From Nocardia blacklockiae (GTDB lineage: Bacteria > Actinomycetota > Actinomycetes > Mycobacteriales > Mycobacteriaceae), in assembly GCF_015477355.1 (NCBI RefSeq), contig NZ_JADLRJ010000006.1:124001-188000 (forward strand): DNA of 64,000 nucleotides, in the 5' to 3' direction. Shown one piece after another: positions 55,922-64,000 of this stretch. The stretch's first letter is position 1. Every line of letters begins with the position of its first letter. Below the pieces are notes generated by a model. The model ran no database searches and was not told the origin of the DNA. It was given only the letters and a program-made list of their open reading frames with translations. The translations under genes and the position numbers were made by a program.

Positions 55922-56311
55922 CTACAGCAGGTCGCTGACGTCGTCCGGGACGTCGACGGCGTACTTGCGCAGCGTGTCCATCGGGACGACCTCGAGCGCG
56001 TTCTCGTGGGTGGCGGCCAGCACCACCGGGGCGGCTACACCGTCCTCGTGAGCATGCAGCCAGCGCACCGCGACCACACACCAGCGGTCGCCCGGTTGCA
56101 GTCCGGGGAAATTGTTCTCGGGGCGCGGGGTGATCAGATCGTTGCCGATCGACTTCTGGTGCTCCAGGAACTCCTGGGTAACGACGGTGCACACCGTGTG
56201 GCTGCCCAGGTCTTCGGGCCCGGTGCTGCAGCACCCGTCCCGGTAGAAGCCGGTGAGAGGATCGGTGCCACACTCCTCCAGCGGTCCCCCAAGCACATTT
56301 CGATCGGTCAC
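55922..56311 (-). CDS. DUF2237 family protein
   Basis: A 129-aa DUF2237 protein starting TDRNVLGGPLEECGTDPLTG, with FYRDGCCSTGPEDLGSHTVC and NFPGLQPGDRWCVVAVRWL. It has five conserved cysteines that may bind metal. Function unknown; the family is widespread and soluble. GTG start 56311 (the codon before TDRNV). Alone on its strand between the glycolipid-binding-like and RpiB-family genes. Confidence 0.88.
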   Translation of the reverse strand: MTDRNVLGGPLEECGTDPLTGFYRDGCCSTGPEDLGSHTVCTVVTQEFLEHQKSIGNDLITPRPENNFPGLQPGDRWCVVAVRWLHAHEDGVAAPVVLAATHENALEVVPMDTLRKYAVDVPDDVSDLL

Positions 56312-56486
56312 GTCGCCGATCCTATTGTCTACGTATCGGATTCGCCGAGCCTTCCGTCGCGTGGCACCGAGACAAGCAGACCGGTCGGTAGTTGATGGCG
56401 TTAACCAGAGCCTTCTCCGGCGTGTCCGTGCGCGGATCGGCCGGCGATTGTGTTAGTGCACGTGCCGCAGGTCGTACCCTCGGATC

Positions 56487-56894
56487 ATGCGGATCGCCTT
56501 CGGAACCGACGAATCCACCGACCTGACCCGAGCCATGAAGGAATGGCTGACCGCCCAGGGGCACGAGGTGCTCGTTGTCGGCGAGGACATCGCGTGGCCC
56601 GAGGTGGGCAGCGGCGTCGGCGAGGCGGTCGCCCGGGGCGCGGCCGACCGCGGCGTGGTGTGCTGCTGGACCGGGACGGGCGTGTCGATCGCGGCCAACA
56701 AGGTGGCGGGCGTGCGCGCCGCGCTGTGCACCGACCGCGCCACCGCCGCGGGCGCGCGACAGTGGAACGACGCGAACGTGCTGGCCGTGGGCCTGCGCCT
56801 GACGTCACCGACCGTCGCCGAGGAAATGCTCGACGCCTTCCTCAGCACCGATCCGGACGTCTCCGAAGCGCGGAACTACACCCGGCTCACCTGA
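56487..56894 (+). CDS. RpiB/LacA/LacB-family sugar-phosphate isomerase
   Basis: A 135-aa isomerase-fold protein. It starts MRIAFGTDESTDLTRAMKEW and contains VVCCWTGTGVSIAANKVAGV (the active-site Cys region) and RAALCTDRATAAGARQWNDA. It is shorter than RpiB (about 150-160 aa) and has GTDES where RpiB has SDHAG, so the true substrate may be another sugar phosphate. Good ribosome-binding context is not obvious. It precedes ftsY by 78 bp. Confidence 0.88.
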   Translation: MRIAFGTDESTDLTRAMKEWLTAQGHEVLVVGEDIAWPEVGSGVGEAVARGAADRGVVCCWTGTGVSIAANKVAGVRAALCTDRATAAGARQWNDANVLAVGLRLTSPTVAEEMLDAFLSTDPDVSEARNYTRLT

Positions 56895-56972
56895 TCTCCG
56901 CAGGTGGCGGACCGACGCGCCCGCGATCCGCCACCCCACAGGTGTAACTCCGGGTTCTGTAAGGATGGGGGC

Positions 56973-58598
56973 GTGACTGCGCAAGCTTGGATTCTGATCG
57001 CCGCGATCGCCGCCGTGCTGCTGGTGGCGTTCGTTTCCGGATTCGTCCTGTACAAGCGCCGTCGGGTGACGTTGACCCCGGCCGCTCCGGAGAAGGAGCT
57101 GACCGACCGGTCGGGCGGGTACCAGGCGTCCGGTGGGTTCAGTTTCACCCAGGGCGGCGCCGGCGCGAGCACGCTGACGCGTCCGGAACCGGAACCGGTC
57201 CCGCTCGAGCGCACCGACGACGAGGGCCAGCCGCACGTCGGCGACGACGCCGCCGTCCCGCGCGACTCGGTGCGCCGCACCATCACCGACGTCCGCCTCC
57301 CCGAACCGGACACCGCCGCCGAGGCGGCCGTGGAGGAAGAGGTCGTCGGCGAGGAAGTCGCCGAAGACACCGCAGCCACCGCCACGGACACCACCGCGCC
57401 GGGGACCACCGCGGCCGACGGCACCCTTGCGCCGGAGGCACCCGCGAAAGAAGCGGCCCCGGGCCACACCGCGCCCCCGACGGATACCGCCCCCGCCGCA
57501 AAAACCCCTGCTCCTAGCGAAATCGAAGCGCCCGAGCAGACTTCGGCCACCACAGGCACTGCGGCCCCCGAGGAAACTCGCGGCACGACGGGCACGACCG
57601 GCACGACCGGCACTGCGGGCACCGCGGCGCAGCGGGGAGCCTCTGCTCCCGCCTCCGCCCCCGACCTCGAGGAGATCGAGCCCACCGCGGGCCGCCTGAC
57701 CCGCCTGCGGGGCCGCCTGTCCCGCTCGCAGAACGCGGTCGGCAAGAGCCTGCTGGGCCTGCTCGGCGGCGGGGATCTCGACGAGGATTCCTGGGAGGAG
57801 ATCGAGGACACCCTGGTCATGGCCGATCTGGGCACGGCCAGTACCGGCGTGATCGTGCAGCGGCTGCGCGAGGAGATGGCCGCGCGCAGCGTCCGCACCG
57901 ACGAGCAGGCCCGCCAGGTGCTGCGCGACGTGCTGATCGAGGCGCTACGCCCCGAGCTGGACCGCTCGATTAGGGCCCTGCCGCACGACGACCACCCGTC
58001 GATCCTGCTGGTCGTCGGCGTCAACGGCACCGGCAAGACCACGACCACCGGCAAACTGGCCCGCGTGCTGGTCGCCGACGGCCGCCGGGTGCTGCTCGGT
58101 GCCGCCGACACCTTCCGTGCCGCCGCCGCCGACCAGCTGCAGACCTGGGGCGAGCGGGTCGGCGCGGAGACCGTGCGCGGCCGCGAGGGCGCCGACCCCG
58201 CGTCGGTCGCCTTCGACGCGGTCAGCACCGGCATCGGCAACGGCGTCGACGTGGTGCTCGTCGACACCGCCGGGCGCCTGCACACCAAGACCGGCCTGAT
58301 GGACGAGCTGGGCAAGGTCAAGCGGGTGGTGGAGAAGAAGGCCGCGGTCGACGAGGTGTTGCTGGTCCTCGACGCCACCGTCGGCCAGAACGGCCTGACC
58401 CAGGCCCGGGTCTTCGCGGAGGTCGTCGACATCACCGGCGTGGTGCTCACCAAGCTCGACGGAACCGCCAAGGGCGGCATCGTCTTCCAGGTGCAGCACG
58501 AACTCGGCGTACCCGTCAAACTGGTCGGTCTGGGTGAGGGCGCGGACGACCTCGCGCCCTTCGAGCCGTCCGCATTCGTGGACGCATTGCTGGGCTGA
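56973..58598 (+). CDS. ftsY: Signal recognition particle receptor FtsY
   Basis: A 541-aa SRP receptor, longer than the mycobacterial one (about 420 aa) because of its linker. An N-terminal membrane helix (about 5-25, [20 protein letters not shown]) is followed by an acidic, Ala/Thr/Pro-rich linker (about 85-230) with tandem GTT units, then the NG domain. GTPase motifs: [49 protein letters not shown] and [13 protein letters not shown] start 56973. Partner ffh lies 5 kb downstream. Confidence 0.97.
   Translation: MTAQAWILIAAIAAVLLVAFVSGFVLYKRRRVTLTPAAPEKELTDRSGGYQASGGFSFTQGGAGASTLTRPEPEPVPLERTDDEGQPHVGDDAAVPRDSVRRTITDVRLPEPDTAAEAAVEEEVVGEEVAEDTAATATDTTAPGTTAADGTLAPEAPAKEAAPGHTAPPTDTAPAAKTPAPSEIEAPEQTSATTGTAAPEETRGTTGTTGTTGTAGTAAQRGASAPASAPDLEEIEPTAGRLTRLRGRLSRSQNAVGKSLLGLLGGGDLDEDSWEEIEDTLVMADLGTASTGVIVQRLREEMAARSVRTDEQARQVLRDVLIEALRPELDRSIRALPHDDHPSILLVVGVNGTGKTTTTGKLARVLVADGRRVLLGAADTFRAAAADQLQTWGERVGAETVRGREGADPASVAFDAVSTGIGNGVDVVLVDTAGRLHTKTGLMDELGKVKRVVEKKAAVDEVLLVLDATVGQNGLTQARVFAEVVDITGVVLTKLDGTAKGGIVFQVQHELGVPVKLVGLGEGADDLAPFEPSAFVDALLG
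57582..57626 (+). repeat. Five tandem 9-bp repeats inside ftsY
   Basis: Units GGCACGACG, GGCACGACC, GGCACGACC, GGCACTGCG and GGCACCGCG encode GTT, GTT, GTT, GTA and GTA in the disordered linker of FtsY. Slippage-prone; copy number may vary between strains. Confidence 0.8.
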
Positions 58599-58705
58599 CC
58601 TGCCCCGACGTCGCCCGAAAGGCTCACAGGCCGAGGGTGCGCACGCTGAGGTCGTTACTGTGGTGAACATCACGAAACATAGAAGCAACATTGCAAGTTC
58701 ATCCG

Positions 58706-58743
58706 GTTACTCAGCGGAAACATCGCGGCGTCACAGCGGAAAC
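58706..58743 (+). promoter_or_regulatory. GlnR box upstream of amt
   Basis: GTTAC-n6-GAAAC-n6-GCGTC-n6-GAAAC has the exact spacing of the actinobacterial GlnR consensus, with three of four half-sites perfect. It ends 72 bp before the amt start. A further weaker pair (GTGAA-n6-GAAAC) is at 58663-58678. Activation of amt-glnK-glnD by GlnR under nitrogen limitation is established in relatives. Confidence 0.8.
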
Positions 58744-58815
58744 ACCGACTGAGGAACCTACTCATCAGGCTCGTTTTGCCGTAATCGGCAGGGCCCGAGA
58801 TGAGGAGGAACAAAG

Positions 58816-60505
<1,690 letters not shown>

Positions 60506-60539
60506 CGCATCACACCGCAGCGAAACACAGGTAGTGAGC

Positions 60540-60583
60540 GGCGGCCCCGCTCCTCGCCGGACAGCGGCGAGGGCGGGGCCGCC
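60540..60583 (+). terminator. Large hairpin between glnK and glnD
   Basis: Outer arms GGCGGCCCCGC (60540-60550) and complement (60573-60583), inner arms CCTCGCCG (60552-60559) and complement (60565-60572), with a 5-nt loop and a single bulged T. The 19-bp stem lies 35 bp after glnK. It is likely to cut or attenuate transcription before glnD. No T-run. Confidence 0.7.
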
Positions 60584-60612
60584 CGCATGGACCGCGCGGC
60601 GCGGGACACGGA

Positions 60613-63066
60613 ATGGGTGGTGTTGTGGGTTTGCAGGCGAGAGACGAACTACCGGGCGGCGCAACGGATCTGGTCCGGGCCCGCGATCAGCTGCTCGACG
60701 GCGGTGAGGCCCGCCGGCCCCGCCTGGACGCCGAGGCGCTGCGCGGGGCGCTGGTGGACCTGCACGATCTGTGGCTCACCACCAAGGGCGCCGAGCTGGG
60801 CATCACCGCCGACAGCGGTCTCGCGGTGGTCGCGGTCGGCGGTCTGGGCCGTCGCGAGATGCTGCCCTACTCGGATCTGGACCTGGTGCTGCTGCACGAC
60901 GACGTGGACCCCAAGCGCGTCGCCGAGGTGGCCGATCAGCTCTGGTATCCGCTCTGGGACGCCCACATCAAGCTCGACCACAGCGTCCGCACCGTGCCAC
61001 AGGCGCTGCGGGTGGCCGCCGACGATCTCACCGCCGCGCTCGGCATGCTCGAGGCCCGCCACATCGTCGGCGACGAGGAGCTGAGCAACCTCCTGATCGG
61101 CGGCGTGCGGCGGGAGTGGCGCACCGGAATCCGTTCCCGCTTCGGCGATCTCGTGGAGCAGGCGCGGGCCCGGTGGAAGCGCAGCGGCGAGATCGCCCAT
61201 CGCGCTGAGCCGGACCTGAAGAACGGCCGCGGCGGGCTGCGCGACATCCAACTGCTCGACGCGCTGGCCATCGCCCAGCTGACCGACGCCATGCCGGGGC
61301 TCGGTCCGGACGTGCCCGGCGGCGGCCTGAAACACGCGCATCGCCGACTGCTGGACGTGCGCACCGAGCTGCACCGCGTGGCCCGCCGCTCGCGCGATCA
61401 GCTGCGCGCGCAGGACGCCGACGAGATCGGCGCCGCCCTGCGCATCGGTGACCGTTTCGATCTGGCCCGCACGATCAGCGATGCCGCCCGCACCGTCGGC
61501 TACTCGGTCGACGTCGGGCTGCGCACCGCCGGCAACGCGCTGCCCCGCCGCGGCCTGGCCCGGCTGCGTCGGGTGCCGGTGCGCCGACCACTGGATGAGG
61601 GGGTGGTCGAGCACGCCGGCGAGGTGGTGCTGGCCCGGGACGCGCGGCCGCAGAAGGATCCGGGCCTGATCCTGCGGGTGGCCGCCGCCTCGGCGCAGAC
61701 CGGGCTGCCGATGGCGGCGACCACGCTCAACCGGCTCTCCGAGGACGCGCCCGAACTGCGCGAGCCGTGGCCGCGCGAGGCGCTCAACGATCTGCTGGTG
61801 CTGCTGGGCGCCGGGCGCGGCACCGTGGACGCGATCGAGGCGCTCGACCGAACGGGATTGTGGGGCAGGCTGTTTCCCGAATGGGGCGCGGTGCGCGACC
61901 TGCCGCCGCGCGACCCCATGCACACCTGGACCGTGGACCGTCACCTGGTGGAGACCGTCGCCCACGCCAGCGCGCTCGGCACCCGGGTGTCGCGTCCCGA
62001 CCTGCTGTTGCTGGGCGCGCTGCTGCACGACATCGGCAAGGGCCGGGTCGAGGATCACAGCGTCGTCGGCGCCGAACTGGCCACCCACATCGGGCGGCGG
62101 CTCGGGCTGTGGCCGGGCGACGTGCGCACGGTGTCGGCGATGGTCCGGTATCACCTGCTGCTGCCGGACACCGCCACCAAACGCGATCTCGGCGACCCGG
62201 AGACGGTGCGCAAGGTCGTCGACGCCCTCGACGGCGACGCGCAGCTGCTGGAACTGCTGCACACGCTGGCCGAGGCGGATTCGCTGGCCACCGGGCCGGG
62301 TGTCTGGGGCGACTGGAAGGCCGCGCTGATCGGGGAGCTGGTGCGGCGCTGCCGGCTGGTGATGTCGGGCGAGCCGCTGCCGCAACCGGATCCGATCGAC
62401 GAGGAACTGCTGGAGCAGGCGAAATCCGGCGGCGTGCACGTGCGGCTGGTGGCGGGCGAGGGCCGCTACACCCACGTCGTCACCGTCATCGCACCCGATA
62501 CGCCCGGTCTGCTGTCGGACGCCGCCGGGGTGCTGGCGCTGCATTCGCTGCGGGTGCTGTCGGCCTCGCTGGCGGGATCGGACGGCGTGGCGATCGATCG
62601 GTTCGTCGTCACGCCGATGTTCGGCGACCCGCCCGACGCGGGACTGCTGCGGCAGGAACTGATCCGGGCCGTGAAGGGCGACCTGAGCCCCACCGCGGTG
62701 CTGGCGAAGAAGGAACGCGACGCCGGCGTGCCGATCAGCCCGTACGCGCGGGCGCAGCCGCGGGTGATCTGGGCCGATACCGCCGTGCCCGGCCAGGTGC
62801 TGATGCAACTGCGCGCCGAGGACCGGATCGGCTTGCTCAGCCGACTGGCCGCCGCGCTCGCCGCGGCAGGGGTCGGCGTGCGGTGGGCGAAGGTGGTCAC
62901 CATGGGATCGGCCGTGGTGGACGCGTTCTGCCTGGATCTGGGCGAGACCGATACGCCGCAGCGGCGGGCCGCGATCGAGGCGGCGATGCTCGCGGTGGTT
63001 CCGCAGCCCGAACCGAAGAAACCGGCCGAAACGGACAGTGGCACCGAGTCGGGGTCGATTTACTGA
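60613..63066 (+). CDS. glnD: PII uridylyl/adenylyltransferase GlnD
   Basis: An 817-aa bifunctional PII-modifying enzyme. Nucleotidyltransferase domain with [20 protein letters not shown] (about 77-96); HD domain with [13 protein letters not shown] and [11 protein letters not shown] (about 465-495); two ACT domains at the C-terminus ([20 protein letters not shown] and [19 protein letters not shown]). In relatives it adenylylates GlnK Tyr51 under nitrogen limitation. ATG 60613 is used; it lies in the leader after the glnK hairpin and lacks a strong ribosome-binding site, so the exact start is uncertain. Confidence 0.95.
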   Translation: MGGVVGLQARDELPGGATDLVRARDQLLDGGEARRPRLDAEALRGALVDLHDLWLTTKGAELGITADSGLAVVAVGGLGRREMLPYSDLDLVLLHDDVDPKRVAEVADQLWYPLWDAHIKLDHSVRTVPQALRVAADDLTAALGMLEARHIVGDEELSNLLIGGVRREWRTGIRSRFGDLVEQARARWKRSGEIAHRAEPDLKNGRGGLRDIQLLDALAIAQLTDAMPGLGPDVPGGGLKHAHRRLLDVRTELHRVARRSRDQLRAQDADEIGAALRIGDRFDLARTISDAARTVGYSVDVGLRTAGNALPRRGLARLRRVPVRRPLDEGVVEHAGEVVLARDARPQKDPGLILRVAAASAQTGLPMAATTLNRLSEDAPELREPWPREALNDLLVLLGAGRGTVDAIEALDRTGLWGRLFPEWGAVRDLPPRDPMHTWTVDRHLVETVAHASALGTRVSRPDLLLLGALLHDIGKGRVEDHSVVGAELATHIGRRLGLWPGDVRTVSAMVRYHLLLPDTATKRDLGDPETVRKVVDALDGDAQLLELLHTLAEADSLATGPGVWGDWKAALIGELVRRCRLVMSGEPLPQPDPIDEELLEQAKSGGVHVRLVAGEGRYTHVVTVIAPDTPGLLSDAAGVLALHSLRVLSASLAGSDGVAIDRFVVTPMFGDPPDAGLLRQELIRAVKGDLSPTAVLAKKERDAGVPISPYARAQPRVIWADTAVPGQVLMQLRAEDRIGLLSRLAAALAAAGVGVRWAKVVTMGSAVVDAFCLDLGETDTPQRRAAIEAAMLAVVPQPEPKKPAETDSGTESGSIY

Positions 63067-63156
63067 GCGGTCGCCCCGGCTCCGGAAATTGCCGCAAACT
63101 GGTCATTCGCTGGTAGATCAGATCGTTGCGCGCAATTTGCTGCATCTGTATCTCGG

Positions 63157-63178
63157 GTGACACGAGTCACTCTAGTAT
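63157..63178 (+). promoter_or_regulatory. Promoter-proximal palindrome upstream of a small gene
   Basis: Perfect arms GTGAC and GTCAC separated by 4 bp (63157-63170) are followed by TAGTAT (63173-63178), a candidate -10. A small operator overlapping a promoter is plausible. Confidence 0.35.
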
Positions 63179-63253
63179 CGAAACCGTTTGAAGTTTCTCC
63201 GAGCTGTCGCAGTGCCTGTCCGGGCTTGTCCGAAGCACGAGGGGAGCGGGTCG

Positions 63254-63565
63254 GTGGCTATTGAAGTGATATCCGCGTCGACGATGACCAGCGATTCGAC
63301 CCGGCACGTCGCGCGGTGCGTCGGCGGAGATCGATGGGCGGTGTCGTGGCTGCCGGGCCGCACCCTGACCGGTCAGCAGGCGGTGACGGCCATGACCATC
63401 GCGTCCACCGTCACCGATCACGTCCCGACCGACTCGGAATGGGCGATGCTCGACAATATGGCCCTCGAACTGGGCCTGACCGCGCGCGAGGCGACCTACA
63501 TGGTGGCGTCGGAGGACCACGACATCCGCCAGGCGCCGCGCCCGCGCCGCCGCTCCCTGGACTGA
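63254..63565 (+). CDS. Hypothetical small protein
   Basis: A 103-aa soluble protein that I do not recognise by name, although its style (DSTRHVARCVGGDRWAVSWL, TVTDHVPTDSEWAMLDNMAL) looks like a conserved actinobacterial hypothetical family. No signal or membrane segment. GTG 63254 with GGGGAG upstream is chosen over an upstream in-frame start because of the ribosome-binding site. Between glnD and ffh; a small gene at this place is not a canonical member of the block. Confidence 0.6.
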   Translation: MAIEVISASTMTSDSTRHVARCVGGDRWAVSWLPGRTLTGQQAVTAMTIASTVTDHVPTDSEWAMLDNMALELGLTAREATYMVASEDHDIRQAPRPRRRSLD

Positions 63566-63619
63566 GATCCGGCTCCCGTCGCTCGGGGCGACGGGCTCAC
63601 GGGTGCGAGTTGCCGATAC

Positions 63620-63655
63620 CCTGGTATGTCGAGTGACGTCCGTCGAGATACCAGG
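63620..63655 (+). promoter_or_regulatory. Leader hairpin covering part of the ffh ribosome-binding site
   Basis: Arms CCTGGTATGTCGA (63620-63632) and TCGAGATACCAGG (63643-63655) pair with one central mismatch over a 10-nt loop. The 3' arm includes the first bases of CCAGGAGC, the likely Shine-Dalgarno for the GTG at 63666. Confidence 0.6.
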
Positions 63656-63665
63656 AGCGCGATCG

Positions 63666-64000
63666 GTGTTCGAATCCCTGTCCGACCGGTTGACCGGTGC
63701 CCTTCAGGATCTGCGCGGCAAGGGGCGGCTGTCACCGGCCGATATCGACGCGACCGCTCGCGAGATCCGTTTGGCGCTGCTGGAAGCCGACGTCGCGCTG
63801 CCCGTGGTGCGGCAGTTCATCGCCCGAATCAAGGAGCGCGCCAAGGGCGCCGAGGTCTCGGCGGCGCTGAATCCGGCGCAGCAGGTCGTCAAGATCGTCA
63901 ACGAGGAGCTGGTCGGCATCCTCGGCGGGGAGACCCGCCGGCTGCAGTTCGCCAAGACCCCGCCCACCGTCATCATGCTCGCCGGTCTGCAGGGCGCCGG
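63666..64000 (+). CDS. ffh: Signal recognition particle protein Ffh (partial, cut by window end)
   Basis: The first 111 codons of Ffh, the SRP GTPase subunit that binds signal peptides and docks with FtsY. Visible: FESLSDRLTGALQDLRGKGR, DIDATAREIRLALLEADVAL and PPTVIMLAGLQGAG, which is the start of the G1 loop of the NG domain. GTG start with AGGAG eight nt upstream. The 3' end lies beyond 64000. Confidence 0.95.
   Translation, partial: MFESLSDRLTGALQDLRGKGRLSPADIDATAREIRLALLEADVALPVVRQFIARIKERAKGAEVSAALNPAQQVVKIVNEELVGILGGETRRLQFAKTPPTVIMLAGLQGA

Noticed and set aside
60649-62808. 719-codon reverse-strand frame across glnD
   Set aside because: Shadow of glnD; no recognisable motifs.

Overview
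The window is high-GC actinobacterial DNA from a mycolic-acid lineage, most likely Nocardia or a close relative. The evidence is an EspG-type ESX chaperone, a SepIVA-type division protein, paired FadE-type acyl-CoA dehydrogenases, an F420-type nitroreductase-fold protein, an L,D-transpeptidase lipoprotein, a PrpR/RamB-family regulator, and gene blocks ordered as in mycobacteria (pyc-rsmD-coaD; sepIVA-DUF177-rpmF-rnc-mutM; acyP-OsmC; smc-ftsY-amt-glnK-glnD-ffh). The genus is inferred from gene content and synteny recalled from memory, not from a search.

Layout. 0-8 kb: EspG, a small charged hypothetical gene between 15-bp inverted repeats, a PrpR/RamB-like acyl-CoA-sensing regulator, metE behind a cobalamin riboswitch, and a three-gene GAF/ANTAR operon. 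8-17 kb: pyc, rsmD, a divergent XRE-cupin regulator and FAD oxidoreductase pair, coaD, a DUF559 protein and a GtrA membrane protein. 17-25 kb: sepIVA, DUF177, rpmF, rnc and mutM, then a RibD-C/DHFR-fold enzyme and a PHP hydrolase. On the other strand is an operon of OsmC protein, acylphosphatase and a trio that looks like an actinobacterial version of the enterobacterial YgiB/YgiC/YjfL cassette.

25-47 kb: a stress and accessory block. It holds a divergent kdp system (kdpDE one way, kdpFABC the other, each led by a tiny membrane-protein gene), a TetR/F420-oxidoreductase pair with a palindromic operator, an Fe-S/SCP2 fusion protein divergent from a cytochrome P450, an L,D-transpeptidase lipoprotein, a two-component system immediately upstream of ectABCD, and a tandem acyl-CoA dehydrogenase pair. 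K+ uptake, ectoine/hydroxyectoine synthesis and wall cross-linking side by side suggest osmotic-stress functions.

47-64 kb: the conserved smc...ffh block resumes. It is interrupted between smc and ftsY by about 5.4 kb holding a membrane-anchored trypsin-like protease with a cytoplasmic zinc ribbon, an NmrA-like/TetR pair (the TetR has a C-terminal zinc finger), a glycolipid-binding-like protein, a DUF2237 protein and an RpiB-family isomerase. amt-glnK-glnD is the nitrogen/PII module and is preceded by a near-consensus GlnR box. ffh is cut by the window end, and its ribosome-binding site lies in a hairpin.

No rRNA, tRNA, CRISPR array or recognisable transposase was seen. Several regulatory elements were read directly from sequence: the cobalamin riboswitch, the GlnR box, palindromic operators beside regulator genes, and long-stem hairpins between convergent genes.
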